Source of the DNA: Streptomyces lincolnensis
GTDB taxonomy: Bacteria > Actinomycetota > Actinomycetes > Streptomycetales > Streptomycetaceae
Direction of reading: 5' to 3'
NCBI RefSeq assembly: GCF_001685355.1
Contig: NZ_CP016438.1
Coordinates: 1-64,000 of the forward strand
Length of the DNA: 64,000 nt
The position numbers were made by a program, and so were the translations under genes. Below the pieces are notes generated by a model, which was not told the DNA's origin, ran no database searches, and was given only the letters and a program-made list of their open reading frames with translations. Every line of letters starts with the position of its first letter. Positions within the stretch are counted from its first letter, which is position 1. Shown here piece after piece: positions 7,320 through 16,846 of this stretch.

Positions 7320-9065
7320 TCAGAACATCGTGTTGTCGTTGGCGGCGGTCTCGGGCACGGCCTGTTCGGAGCTCCAGTGCTCGACGATCCTGGCATCGCG
7401 GACCCGGAAGAGGTCGATGACCGACCGGCCACGCTCGCCCGGCGTGTCGACGTAGTGGCTGTGCACGGCGACCAGGTCGCCTTCGGCGATGACGCGTTTC
7501 GGTGTGACACTCGACTGCGGGAACTTGTCGAAGTAGCTGCCCAGGTCGGCCTTGAGGCCGGCCGCGCCGTCGGAGATGGTCGGGCTGTGTTCGTGGTAGT
7601 CGACGCCGACGTAGGTGTCGATGGCGGTCAGGTCCTTGCGGACCAGCAGTTGGTCGACGAACGCGGTGACCAGTTCCTTGTGGTAGGCGGTGAACCAGCG
7701 CTGCCCGACCGCGTCGGTCCGCGGCTCGCTGAGCGTGGCGAACATGTCGTTGCCGCTGGCCGTGGTGGCGGGCACTTCCTGAATGACGTCCCAGTGCTCG
7801 GCGATCTTGCCGTCCTGGAAGCGGAACAGGTCGAACACGGCCAGACCCTCGGTGCCCGGCACCATGACGTAGCGGGAATGCAGCAGCACCAGATCTCCGT
7901 CGGTGATGATCCGGCGGGGCTCGAAGGCGGCCTGCGGGAACTGCTGTCGCATGGCGCCGCTGAAGTACTTGAGGGCGTCGGCTCCGTCGGGCGCCAGGGG
8001 GTTGTGCTGGATGTAGGAATCGGGCCGCACGACCCGATCGACGATGGCCGTGTCGCCGAGGACGAACACGTCATGCAGCAGTTGGCTGGCAACGTGTGCC
8101 TTGCTGTCTCGGACGGTCAGCACGATCTTGCCGGTGGTGCGGCCGGTCTCGCCGAGCGTGTGCGCCTTCGCAGCCTCGGCGAGCGGGAAGGTGGCCTCGA
8201 CGTGGGCGCGCAGTGCGCCGGTCTCGACGAGGGCGGCGATGGCCTGCATGCCGGCCTGGTCGGCCTCGACCAGCAGCGACTCGTAGCGGATCCCCCGCTC
8301 GGCGATCGCCGCCAGTTCGCCGGCGTCGACGGGTACCGGAAGGATCGAGACGAGGGTGCCGCCCGGGCGCAGCACGGCCACGGATCGGGCGCGGGCGGCG
8401 GAGTCGCGGGAGATCGGGTCGAGGACCACGTCGATGTCGCTGAGCACCTCGGTGAAGTCGACGCTGTGGTAGTCGATGACCTCGTCGGCACCGAGGGATC
8501 GCAGGAAGTCGTGTTTGGCGGCGCTGGCGGTGCCGATCACGTACGCGCCGCGGTCCTTGGCGATCTGCACGGCGAGGTGACCGACGCCGCCGGCCGCCGC
8601 GTGGATCAGGACTCGCTGCCCGGCCCGGACCCCGGCGGTGTCGACCAGTGCCTGGTAGGCGGTCAGCGCGGCCAGCGGCAGCGCACCGGCCTGGACGTGG
8701 TCGATGCCGGCGGGCTTGTGCGTGAAGACGCGGGCCGGCCCGGTCACGTACTCGGCGTGCGAGCCCACTCCGCCCGGGTAGGGCAGCATGCCGAAGACCT
8801 CGTCGCCGGGCTTGAACAGCGTGACGCCCACGCCGACGGCCTCGACGACGCCGGAGACGTCCCAGCCGAGCACCAGCGGCATCCGGGCGATGGTCGCGGA
8901 CCGGGCACGGTTCCCCCAGTCGGTCGGGTTGACCCCGGCCGCGTGGACGGCGACCAGGATCTCGCTCACCCCTGGCGCCGGTTTGGGCAGCAGGGTCTCC
9001 TGCAGCACGTCGGGGGCGCCGTAGGTGTCCTGGCTGATGGCTCGCATGGTCTCGGTGTCCGTCAT
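7320..9065 (-). CDS. Zinc-less MDR-type oxidoreductase fused to two SnoaL-like domains
   Basis: A 581-residue three-domain protein. Residues 1-315 form a quinone-oxidoreductase-like medium-chain reductase: GWDVSGVVEAVG, GALPLAALTAYQAL, the NADPH motif HAAAGGVGHLAVQIAK, and GADEVIDY. Two SnoaL/NTF2-like domains follow, about 325-440 (YIQHNPLAPDGADALKYF, VFDLFRFQDGKIAEHWDVIQ) and 460-581 (YHEHSPTISDGAAGLKADL, VIDLFRVRDARIVEHWSSEQ). No stop or frame break separates them. Divergent from the AraC-type regulator at 9135, with an inverted repeat between. Such MDR and SnoaL units are usually separate genes. The reaction is unknown, perhaps detoxification of reactive carbonyls. Confidence 0.85.
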   Translation of the reverse strand: MTDTETMRAISQDTYGAPDVLQETLLPKPAPGVSEILVAVHAAGVNPTDWGNRARSATIARMPLVLGWDVSGVVEAVGVGVTLFKPGDEVFGMLPYPGGVGSHAEYVTGPARVFTHKPAGIDHVQAGALPLAALTAYQALVDTAGVRAGQRVLIHAAAGGVGHLAVQIAKDRGAYVIGTASAAKHDFLRSLGADEVIDYHSVDFTEVLSDIDVVLDPISRDSAARARSVAVLRPGGTLVSILPVPVDAGELAAIAERGIRYESLLVEADQAGMQAIAALVETGALRAHVEATFPLAEAAKAHTLGETGRTTGKIVLTVRDSKAHVASQLLHDVFVLGDTAIVDRVVRPDSYIQHNPLAPDGADALKYFSGAMRQQFPQAAFEPRRIITDGDLVLLHSRYVMVPGTEGLAVFDLFRFQDGKIAEHWDVIQEVPATTASGNDMFATLSEPRTDAVGQRWFTAYHKELVTAFVDQLLVRKDLTAIDTYVGVDYHEHSPTISDGAAGLKADLGSYFDKFPQSSVTPKRVIAEGDLVAVHSHYVDTPGERGRSVIDLFRVRDARIVEHWSSEQAVPETAANDNTMF

Positions 9066-9100
9066 GGGCCCAGCCTGGCCGCCGTCACAGGCCCCTACAA

Positions 9101-9114
9101 TGGCGTGATCGCCA
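9101..9114. promoter_or_regulatory. Inverted repeat TGGCG-TGAT-CGCCA
   Basis: Perfect 5-bp arms, TGGCG and CGCCA, around a 4-bp centre. It lies in the 69-bp divergent promoter region between the MDR-SnoaL gene and the AraC-type regulator, a likely operator for the latter. Confidence 0.5.
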
Positions 9115-9134
9115 ATTTTCGACGGGATCCTGCC

Positions 9135-10145
9135 GTGATCAAGGTGCACCGCGTCGTTGTCCTCGCCTCGCACGGGGTGTACCCGTTCGACCTGGGCATT
9201 CCCCACCGCGTCTTCGGCGCCGCGGACGGCCGCTACGAGGTCGTGACCTGCACCATCGACGGTCACCCGGTGCGCACCAACGCGGACTTCTCCATCACCG
9301 TCGATCATGGCCCGGAGGCGTTGCGCACCGCCGACACCGTCATCATCGCGCCGTTCCACACCGGCAACCCCAGCCGTCAGACGTCGGTCGACCTGGCGCA
9401 AGTCCTCGCGTACGTGGCCCCCGGCACCCGGATCGTGTCGACCTGCACCGGCGCCTTCGTGCTGGCCGCGGCGGGGCTGCTCGACGGGCACCGGGCCACC
9501 ACGCACTGGCACGCCACGGGCCTCTTCCGGGAGTGGTACCCGCAGGTGGAACTCGACCCGAACGTCCTGTTCGTCGACGAAGGCGACGTGCTGACCTCGG
9601 CCGGTGCCGCTGCCGGCATCGATGTCTGCCTGCACCTTGTCCGCAAGGACCACGGGAGCGAGATCGCCAACCGTGTGGCCCGCACCTGCGTCGTCCCCCC
9701 GTGGCGCGACGGAGGCCAGGCGCAGTACATCGAACACCCGGTCCCCGACGCAACGGCGAACGACACGTCCGCCGCCCGGCAGTGGGCGCTGCAGAACCTG
9801 CACAAGCCGCTGACGCTGAGCGACCTCGCCGAGCAGGCGAACATGAGCCTGCGCACCTTCGCCCGCCGCTTCAACGAAGAAGTCGGCTTGAGCCCCGGAC
9901 GCTGGCTCATCCAGCAACGCGTCGACCGGGCCCGGCAGTTGCTGGAATCCACCGACCTGCCGGTCGACGAGATCGCCGGCCAGGTCGGCTTCGCCGGCGG
10001 CACCTCGCTGCGCGAACACCTGCACGCCGCTATCGGCGTCACACCACTGGCCTACCGGCGCACCTTCCGAGGCGCACCGGCAACGAGCCGTGCCGCCGCG
10101 GCGGATGCCCGGCGGGACGGTCAAGCACGTCGCCCTCGACCGTAA
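9135..10145 (+). CDS. GlxA-type AraC family regulator with DJ-1/PfpI domain
   Basis: A 336-residue regulator. Residues 1-180 form a DJ-1/PfpI-like (class I GATase-like) domain, with the conserved Cys in the elbow STCTGAFVLAAAGLLDG (about 96-112) and TAGAAAGIDVCLH-type helix near 155. Residues 205-315 are an AraC DNA-binding domain with two HTHs (LTLSDLAEQANMSLRTFARR, then VDEIAGQVGFAGGTSLREHL). The start is taken as GTG 9135; GTG 9105 is in frame but overlaps the putative operator. It probably controls the divergent MDR-SnoaL gene. The ligand is unknown; a thiol or carbonyl signal would fit but is speculation. Confidence 0.87.
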   Translation: MIKVHRVVVLASHGVYPFDLGIPHRVFGAADGRYEVVTCTIDGHPVRTNADFSITVDHGPEALRTADTVIIAPFHTGNPSRQTSVDLAQVLAYVAPGTRIVSTCTGAFVLAAAGLLDGHRATTHWHATGLFREWYPQVELDPNVLFVDEGDVLTSAGAAAGIDVCLHLVRKDHGSEIANRVARTCVVPPWRDGGQAQYIEHPVPDATANDTSAARQWALQNLHKPLTLSDLAEQANMSLRTFARRFNEEVGLSPGRWLIQQRVDRARQLLESTDLPVDEIAGQVGFAGGTSLREHLHAAIGVTPLAYRRTFRGAPATSRAAAADARRDGQARRPRP

Positions 10146-10146
10146 A

Positions 10147-10160
10147 ATTATGCACGTCAT
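10147..10160. promoter_or_regulatory. Operator-like site ATTATGCACGTCAT
   Basis: Imperfect member of the ATTAYG-NN-CRTAAT family, ATTATG-CA-CGTCAT. It lies right after the AraC stop and ahead of the duplicated Old Yellow Enzyme fragment and the broken SDR. It may be the orphaned promoter of a gene now replaced by the duplicated fragment. Confidence 0.4.
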
Positions 10161-10225
10161 GCCATCGGCCATGCCGGGAACCGGTATCGGTCGCGCGTAT
10201 GACAGCAAACGCACCCGCGAGTCGA

Positions 10226-10427
10226 GTTGTGGCCGAACACGCTGATCCTCAACCGGGCCGGCACCGACATCGCCACCCGTGCCAAGGACATCGACAACGG
10301 CATCGCCGACGTCATCACCGTGGGCTCGATGGCCCTCGCCAACCCCGACCTGGTCGAGCGCCTCCACCCTTCTACGGCGGCGGCGCGGCCGGCTACACCG
10401 ACTACCCCACCCACGCACACCGCTTGA
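10226..10427 (+). pseudogene. Duplicated 3' fragment of Old Yellow Enzyme gene
   Basis: Encodes PNTLILNRAGTDIATRAKDI through MALANPDLVERL, nearly identical to the end of the gene at 5370, including the same out-of-frame junction before FYGGGAAGYTDYP. Nothing upstream of this part of the gene is present. It is a duplicated relic. Confidence 0.85.
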
Positions 10428-10439
10428 CCACAGCCCCCG

Positions 10440-10469
10440 GCGCCCGAGGCAGTCGCCTTCCTCGGGCGC
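10440..10469 (+). terminator. Duplicated hairpin terminator
   Basis: Stem GCGCCCGAGG/CCTCGGGCGC, the copy of the hairpin at 6416-6445, following the duplicated Old Yellow Enzyme fragment. Confidence 0.65.
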
Positions 10470-10506
10470 TTCGGCGTACGCACGGCGCAGCCAAACAGCG
10501 GTGAAC

Positions 10507-11204
10507 ATGCGCTCGCGACGCGAGCGGTGCGCCGTCGATGACCACGAGGTCCCGTCCCGCGGCTCCGCATCCGGACTCGCCGACAAGGTCGTACTCATCA
10601 CCGGCGGACTCGGCAGCGCCACGGCCCGAACCCTCCTCCCCCGCGGCGCCCAGGTCGGCATCGTGGATCTGCGTCCGGACACGCCGGAGATCGCGGCCGG
10701 CATTCGTCGTCCCACGTCGTCGGCTCTACCGCGGACGTCTGCGACCGCAGCGCGCTCGACGATGCCGTGGCCCACGTGTGTGAGCGGTTCGGGCGGGTTG
10801 ACGTCGTGATCTCGAACGCCGGCATCATGGGGCAGGGCTCCACACTTCCGTGCCACGCCCGCACCCGCGGTCGACAAGGTGCTGGCCGTGAACATCAACG
10901 GATTCGTCAACACGGTCAGCGCGGCGATGGAGCAGATCATCGCCAACCAGGGCCAGGTCGTCCTGATCAGTTCCGTCTTCGCCTTCCTCAACGGTGTGGG
11001 GGCCATTCCCTACGCGATGAGCAAGTCCGCGGTCGAGCAGCTCGGGCGCGGACTGCGCGTGGAACTCGCCCGCCACGGCGCCTCCGCCACCACCGCCTGC
11101 TTCTCTCTGATCCAGACGGACATGATCAGAAACGGCCGCTGCTCAAGCGCCTGGAACTGGACCAGGCCGCCGAAGCCGTCGTGCAGGCCATCGAACACCG
11201 TTGA
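10507..11204 (+). pseudogene. Frameshifted short-chain dehydrogenase
   Basis: SDR segments appear in order but in different frames: LADKVVLITGGLGSATARTL (dinucleotide motif, with a Gly lost), then VCERFGRVDVVISNAGIMGQ, then AVNINGFVNTVSAAMEQIIA, LISSVFAFLNGVGAIPYAMS KS (catalytic Y and K) and finally LLKRLELDQAAEAVVQAIEH. Frame changes fall near 10715, 10865 and 11130. With three breaks it cannot make an active enzyme. It lies after the duplicated Old Yellow Enzyme fragment. Confidence 0.8.
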
Positions 11205-11255
11205 CCCCGTGTGATCCGGCCGGCTCGCTGGCCCCGCCGTCCGTGCTGCGAGGAG

Positions 11256-11369
11256 CCTCCGGACAGTGCTGCCTGGGCCTGGCGGGCGGCGTTGTCGGCG
11301 AGGATCTCGTAGGCGCCGGCGGCGATGCCGTCCACGGCGATGCGCGCGATGTCGGCCGGGTGCGACCGG
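11256..11369 (-). pseudogene. SDR C-terminal remnant
   Basis: Minus-strand codons read ADIARIAVDGIAAGAYEILA then DNAARQAQAALSGG, almost the same as the C-terminus of the SDR at 1083. The rest of the gene is missing. I see no gene in 11370-11648 beyond this fragment. Confidence 0.75.
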
Positions 11370-11648
11370 CAAGTCGGTGGTCTCCAGGAGGTGAGGAGCC
11401 CGGCCTACCCTCAGCTGATTCGGCCGGCGTCCCCCGCTCATGCCCACTCCTCGTGAAGCGGCGGGTGAAGGTGCCCAGGCTTCTCTGCCGTCACGGATTC
11501 ATCCTGCCGCGTACACGCTACCGGCTACCGGCTACCGGGTGACCTTCCTGAGGTGGGTACGTGCGCGATGCCATCGCATCCGGACATACCCCAGGTTGGC
11601 CGCCTGATTCTACCACCTGGCTCCGCCGTCCTGGCCGAGCCGGCCTGA

Positions 11649-13207
11649 TCAGGAAAGGTGGCGCTTGAGGATCTTGCCGGTGGAGGTCAGGGGCAGTGCG
11701 TCGACGAACTGGACGATGCGCGGGTACTTGTACCCGGCGAGCCGTTCCTTCGCCCAGGCCACGAGCTCGTCCTCGGTCGTGCCGCTGCCTGCCTCGCGCA
11801 CCACGACGGCCTTGATCTCCTCGCCGTGGGACTCGTGCGGTACGCCGATCACGGCGACCAGCGAGACCGAGGGGTGCTCCATGAGGACTTCCTCGATCTC
11901 GCGCGGGTAGACGTTGAAGCCACCCCGGATGATCATGTCCTTGGACCGGTCGACGATGTAGTAGAAGCCGTCCTCGTCCCTGCGGGCTAGGTCGCCGGAG
12001 CGGAACCAGCCCTCTTTGATCGCCTCGGCCGTCGCGCCGGGCCGCTTGTAGTAGCCCTTCATGACGTTGTGTCCCCGGATCGCGATCTCCCCGATCGCCT
12101 CGGGGCCGCCCTCGGCATCCGACCAGTCATCGCGGATGAGCTTCATCTCCACGCCCGGAATGGGCACCCCGATCGAACCGACGCGGGGCTCCTCGCCGAA
12201 ACGGGAGAAAGACGCGCTCGGCGAGGTCTCGGACAGCCCGTAGCCCTCGAGGATCGTCACACCGAAGCGGTCCTTGAACTGCTTGTGGATCTCGGCGGGC
12301 AGCGCCGCGCCGCCGGCCGCGGCCACACGCAGGTTCGCCGCCAGGCGGGCGACGTCGACCCTCTCGTCGAGCGCCGCGAGCAGACCCCAGTACATCGTCG
12401 GGACCCCGGCGAAGAACGTCACGTCGTGGGCAAGCATGAGGCGCAGGGCCGCCTGCGCCTCGAACCTCGGCTGCATCACGATCGTGCCGCCGAACGCGAA
12501 GGCGCCGTTCTGGACGACGGTCTGGCCGAAGGCGTGGAACAGCGGCAGCACACACAGATAGGTGTCGGGGCGCCCGGGATCGGCGGCGAACAGGTCGCGG
12601 CCGACGAGCGCGTTGTCGTACACGTTGCGGTGGCGCGACTCCGCGCCCTTGGGGTGGCCGGTCGTGCCGGAGGTGTAGAGGACCACCGCGGTGTCGTCCT
12701 CGTCGCGCTCGACCGTACGGAACGTCACGGGCTGCTCGGCGACGGCCGCCTGGTACGACTCCGGTGCCCCGCCCCGGCCGCGCCGCCGCTCTCGATCAGG
12801 AAGAACTCGGTGCAGCCATCGGTCGCCCGGAACCCCTCCCACGCGGCCTGCGCGATCGCAAGCTCCGGCGTGCCCTCGAACGCGAAGTACGCCTTCGCGT
12901 CCGAGTCGGCAAGGTGGTAGGCGATCTCGCCAGACCGCAGCAGCACATTCAGCGGCACGACCGCTGCGCCGGCCTTGAGGATGCCGAAGTAGACGCTGGA
13001 GAAGTGGGGCACGTTGGGGCAGGACAGCGCGACCTTGTCGCCCGGCTGGATCCCGCGCGAGGCGAGCAGGTTCGCGACACGGTTGGCGGCGGCGTCGAGG
13101 GCGGCATACGTGATGCGGTCGTCACCGAAGACGATCGCGGTACGCTCCGGGTGTCGGGACGCGGTGTCCGTCAGCAGTCGTGACACGTTGCGGCTCGGGC
13201 TGAGCAT
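11649..13207 (-). CDS. Acyl-CoA synthetase (AMP-forming) with a single frameshift
   Basis: An adenylate-forming ligase of about 518 residues that activates a carboxylic acid to its CoA thioester with ATP. The N-terminal part runs from ATG 13207 (AGGAG 7 bp upstream) in one frame; from about 12770 the match continues in another frame. The shift fits loss of one G in a G-run (CCCC at 12767-12770 on the plus strand). Motifs: P-loop YTSGTTGHPKGA, EGYGLSETSP, GWFRSGDLARRDEDG, DRSKDMIIRGGFNVYPREIE, and the C-terminal catalytic Lys in LTSTGKILKRHL. If the shift is real the gene is dead; a homopolymer sequencing error is equally likely. It is divergent from TetR at 13401. Confidence 0.82.
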
Positions 13208-13322
13208 CATTGCTCTCCTGATTCTCCGGGGCGGTCGAGCCGGGCAACGGCCGAGACCGCCACGTGGGCCCATGGCCTGCCGTCCGATGGGCGGCGGATC
13301 GGCCACAAAATCACCTGCCGAC

Positions 13323-13342
13323 CGTAATATTACGCGCGTCAG
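13323..13342. promoter_or_regulatory. Operator-like palindromic region between ligase and tetR
   Basis: Contains the perfect 12-bp palindrome CGTAATATTACG (13323-13334), overlapping an imperfect ATTACG-CG-CGTCAG site (13329-13342). It lies midway between the divergent acyl-CoA ligase and TetR genes and belongs to the ATTAYG-NN-CRTAAT family. Confidence 0.55.
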
Positions 13343-13400
13343 ACCATAGATTAGGATGGGATACGAGGCAATGGCCCGGCGGAGTTGAGGGAGCAAGCCT

Positions 13401-13973
13401 GTGGCGCGCTACGCCAAGGAGCACAAGCAGGTCACGCGGCAGCGGATCATCGAGCGGGCCGGCCACCGGTTCAAGCAGGACGGCATCGACGGCTCCGGCA
13501 TCTCCACGCTGATGTCCGACGCCGGGCTCACCAACGGCGCCTTCTACGCCCACTTCGAGTCCAAGGACGACCTCGTAGCCCACGTCGTCGCCGAGCAGCT
13601 GCGCGCGCAGGTCAAGCAGTACGACACGCTGCGGCCCGGCCGTGAGGGACTCGAGGATTTCATTCGCTGGTATCTGTCGCCCGAGCACCGGGACAACCCC
13701 GGCGACGGCTGCCCGTCCGCAGCGCTGCTCGACGAGATCGGCCGCTGCGGTGACGCGACCAAGGACGCCTACACCGACGGCGCCAAAGCCATCCTGGACG
13801 AGCTCGCCGCCCGTCTGGCGCCCGAGGATCCCCAGTCCGCCCGCAGTCAGGCCATCGGCCTCTACACCATGGCGGTGGGAACGCTGCAGCTCTCCCGCGC
13901 GCTCTCCGACCGGAAGTTCTCCGACGAGGTCCTCGAGCAGGGGATCGAGAACGCCCTCGCCTTCGCGCGATGA
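13401..13973 (+). CDS. TetR family transcriptional regulator
   Basis: A 190-residue TetR repressor starting at GTG. HTH about residues 10-55: RQRIIERAGHRFKQDGIDGS, then ISTLMSDAGLTNGAFYAHFE. The ligand domain contains WYLSPEHRDNPGDGCPSAAL. It is closely similar to the TetR at 18267 and to the remnants at 6465 and 7153. It sits between a divergent acyl-CoA ligase and a convergent hydrolase (14364). It is a good candidate for the factor binding the ATTAYG-NN-CRTAAT sites. In the 390 bp that follow I see only a terminator hairpin. Confidence 0.9.
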   Translation: MARYAKEHKQVTRQRIIERAGHRFKQDGIDGSGISTLMSDAGLTNGAFYAHFESKDDLVAHVVAEQLRAQVKQYDTLRPGREGLEDFIRWYLSPEHRDNPGDGCPSAALLDEIGRCGDATKDAYTDGAKAILDELAARLAPEDPQSARSQAIGLYTMAVGTLQLSRALSDRKFSDEVLEQGIENALAFAR

Positions 13974-14290
13974 CGGCCAGTACCGGCTGGGTGAGCACCT
14001 GACAAGGGCCGGGACGCCGGCGCCGTGCACCCACGTTTGCGCGCTCAGCCCGAGTGGGTGGCCCCTGGGGCGACTGCGCTCTCGGCAGCGACACCGACGC
14101 GACGGTCCTCCGCTCGTACGGCGGTCGGCGTCGCGCGCGTTCGGCATGCGCCGTAGCGGCAGCGCGCTCCTGGGCCTGGCGCTCGGACGGGACGCCGACC
14201 ACACCGATCTGCGCGTCGCCATCCTGCACGACAACCGGCTCGGCGCCGTTTGGCCGAGAAGCGAGCAGGCCGGTTACGTCGAACAGGTGA

Positions 14291-14324
14291 CAGAGCCGCC
14301 CGCCCACCGGGCGTCACGGCTCTG
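14291..14324 (-). terminator. Hairpin terminator downstream of hydrolase
   Basis: Outer stem CAGAGCCG/CGGCTCTG with an inner stem CGCCC/GGGCG. It lies about 40 bp beyond the minus-strand hydrolase stop at 14364. No U-tract, as is common in actinobacteria. Confidence 0.55.
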
Positions 14325-14363
14325 ACCCACGTCCTCGACCCGTACGCAGACCGCACCGCGGCC

Positions 14364-15230
14364 CTACGGCCGGCCGAAGAACTCGAGAGCCGTCGGCACG
14401 AACTGCTCGTGGTACTGGAAGATGCCGCCGTGGCCGCCGTCGGGGTAGATCACCAGCTCGGAGTTCGGCAGTCGCCGGTCCAGGTCGTACGTGTTCGACG
14501 TCGGAACCATGCGGTCGTCGTCACCGTTGGCGACGAGCACGGGCACCTTGATGACGGACAGATCCTGCGGCCGTGCCAGCCCCCAGCGGTGGATGGCCTT
14601 GAGCTGGGAGAAGTAGGACTTGAGGCGGATCGCCTTGTCCCGGTCCTGCGTGCGCTCCTTCAGACGGGCCAGGAACTGCTTGCCGGCCCGAATCCCGTTC
14701 GGGGTGCGGGTGAAGAAGAGGAACTGCTTCACGTCCTGGAAGGTGAGCAGGGCCCGGAGGGTGTCGTAGTGGGAGATCCGGGTGACGTTCTTGATGCCCT
14801 CGCCGCCGGCCGGACCGGTGCCCGCGAGGATCAGCCTGCGGATGAGCTGCGGGTCGGTCTGGGCGATCACCTGGGCGATCATGGCGCCCATCGAGAAGCT
14901 GAGGACGTCGACCTGCTCGAACCCCAGCGCCCGGATGAAGGTGACGGCGTCCTTGGCCATCTCCTCGATGGTCTTCGGTGTCTCGCCGGTGGAGGCGCCC
15001 ACGCCCCTGTTGTCGAACGTGATCACCCGGTGCTTGGCGGCGATGCCGTCGACGACCCGGGGGTCCCAGTTGTCCAGGACCGCGGCGAGGTGGGTGATGA
15101 AGATGACCGGCATGCCGGTCCGGGGGCCGAGGTCGCGGTAGGCGAAGGTCACTCCGTCGGCGGTGACGGTGCGGGTCTGCGCGTTCTTGTACGACGTCAC
15201 CACGTCACCATGTGTTTCGCGTGCGTTCAC
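14364..15230 (-). CDS. Alpha/beta fold hydrolase
   Basis: A 288-residue hydrolase. Nucleophile elbow SFSMGAM, an acidic residue in NGDDDRM, and catalytic His in PDGGHGGIFQYHEQF. It also has DNRGVGASTGETP in the cap-proximal region. Start: GTG 15230 is preferred because GAAGGG lies 7 bp upstream; an in-frame GTG at 15263 lacks a ribosome site at good distance. It is a paralogue of the hydrolases at 4341 and 16941. An ATTAYG-family site lies at 15415-15428. Convergent with TetR 13401. Confidence 0.86.
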   Translation of the reverse strand: MNARETHGDVVTSYKNAQTRTVTADGVTFAYRDLGPRTGMPVIFITHLAAVLDNWDPRVVDGIAAKHRVITFDNRGVGASTGETPKTIEEMAKDAVTFIRALGFEQVDVLSFSMGAMIAQVIAQTDPQLIRRLILAGTGPAGGEGIKNVTRISHYDTLRALLTFQDVKQFLFFTRTPNGIRAGKQFLARLKERTQDRDKAIRLKSYFSQLKAIHRWGLARPQDLSVIKVPVLVANGDDDRMVPTSNTYDLDRRLPNSELVIYPDGGHGGIFQYHEQFVPTALEFFGRP

Positions 15231-15414
15231 GGTCGTGCCCTTCAATGTGTGGGTTACCGCCACTGTGCGCCAATTTCTGCTTCCTCGCAGGTGGGCGTAG
15301 AGCGGGCGGTGCTCCTGTGTCTCCCGGCCGCGGCTGCAGTCCGGAGTCGACGGTCAGAGGAGGCTCACGGAGAACCGCCTGGATCAGGCCTCTGAACAAC
15401 CCGTCGACCATTGA

Positions 15415-15428
15415 AGTATGACCATAAT
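15415..15428. promoter_or_regulatory. Operator-like site (minus-strand ATTATG-GT-CATACT)
   Basis: Read on the minus strand, ATTATG-GT-CATACT fits the ATTAYG-NN-CRTAAT family with two mismatches. It lies 185 bp upstream of the hydrolase start at 15230. I see no gene in 15430-15780. Confidence 0.45.
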
Positions 15429-15779
15429 TTCATCAGGGTGCAAGTGGTTGGGGCCGAACGAGATGCACTGCTGTGGAATCACGGGTTCCGCCGGGCTTCG
15501 CGGCACACAGCACAGCGCACCACCAGGGCAGGAGCGGCTCACCTGCGCCGGCGGCTGAGAGACTCTGGTCGTCACCGGCGAGTCGCGGACGTCCGGACCC
15601 GGACCGGGGACAGCCGACGATCTGTACAGCGGTCATGGCATCGATGCCCGGCGTGAGGACGACGCCTGGCTGCGCCCGGATTCCAGGACGAGGGCCGGCC
15701 GGAGTGCACACCGTGGACCACGACGACGCCCGCCACCGGTACGGCGCAACTCCCGCCTGAACCCGCAGCGCACCTAGTG

Positions 15780-16510
15780 CAGCGCTTGCGGCGCTCGTCG
15801 GCAACACCGTCGGCCTGACCGGGGAAGGCCGCTCCATGGCGACGCTGGAGCTCATGGGACGTCAGATCGCACTCCTCGACACCCTCCGGAAGCTCGACCG
15901 GCCCTTCGTCGTCCTGGTCCAGGGCAAGCCCTCGACCCTGCCCGCCCGGGCACTCGGCGCCGACGCCATCGTCCATGCCTTCACCCCGGGATGCAGGCGG
16001 CCGGGCGGTCGCCGAGCTCTTGCTCGGGCGCACCGAGCCGAGCGGGCGGCTGCCGGCCCACTGCCAACCAGGTCCGGGGGCAGCACGGCTGCAGATGCCC
16101 CGATCTGACACAGGATCCGCTGTTCGCCTTCGGCGAGGGTCTCAGCTGCACGGCGGTGCACGACTCGGACCCGACGGTCCAGAATCCGTTGTCACATCCA
16201 CGGGGACGCTGCGGGCCGCGGTGCCGCTGACCAGGACGGGCCGCCGTCCCGCACGGGAGACTGCGCAGGCGTATGCCCGCGACCGCGTCACGAGCGTGAC
16301 GTGGACCGATCGCGAATGAAGGCCTTCACCCATGTCGACGTCGAGCCGGGCGAATGGGTCGAGGTGATGATCCTCGTTCCCGCCGGTGACTGCACCCTCG
16401 TCGCCGCTCGGGACGCCGCGTCGTCGGACCGGGTGAGTTCGATCTCCTGCTCGGCAGCAGCTCACGCGTCGAGGACCTCCGCGCCGCCGCCTTCACCGTC
16501 GACCACCTGC
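15780..16510 (+). pseudogene. Glycoside hydrolase family 3 (beta-glucosidase) remnant
   Basis: Segments typical of GH3 exo-glucosidases occur in order but in several frames: GNTVGLTGEGRSMATLEL, then GRQIALLDTLRKLDRPFVVL, ALGADAIVHAFTPG, GRAVAELLLGRTEPSGRLPA, DPLFAFGEGLSCTA, VEPGEWVEVMILVP and a fibronectin-like end EFDLLLGSSSRVEDLRAAAF. The N-terminal catalytic barrel is missing and internal parts are deleted. I see no gene in 16511-16846. Confidence 0.7.
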
Positions 16511-16846
16511 ACGGAGCGAGCGCTACGGCATCCCCTGGACGGGCCCGGCAACGCGGTGACGCCCGGTGCGTGTGATCGTTTCACTGTGAGCGCGCGGGAC
16601 GGGACGCTTCACGGTCTCTTCGTGAGACCCGGCACCGAGACAAAATTGCGTGCCGCCGAAAGTCCCGTCGCCGGACACCGCCGACGACGGGAGCAGACCT
16701 GCGGACCCCTGCCCGCAGGACAGGCACGAGGTGACGGCAGGGGGACGACCAATAATGGGTGCCGCCTGCCGTGTCGGGGAGCGCTACGAGGTCACGTGCC
16801 GGTACGCACCGGCTGCCCAGGCTCGACGGTGATGACGGCCCAAGCC

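Noticed and set aside
7320..9065. SnoaL-like domains as evidence of an aromatic polyketide cluster
   Set aside because: There is no ketosynthase, acyl carrier protein, cyclase set or tailoring group in the window; the domains are fused to an MDR enzyme.
7032..9134. Plus-strand open frame continuing into the AraC gene to give a 1037-residue protein
   Set aside because: The part before 9105 is the antisense of the MDR-SnoaL gene. The real regulator starts in the 9105-9135 region where the DJ-1 domain begins.
13974..14363. Small open frames between the TetR and hydrolase genes
   Set aside because: No ribosome site plus domain combination; only the terminator hairpin at 14291-14324 is convincing.
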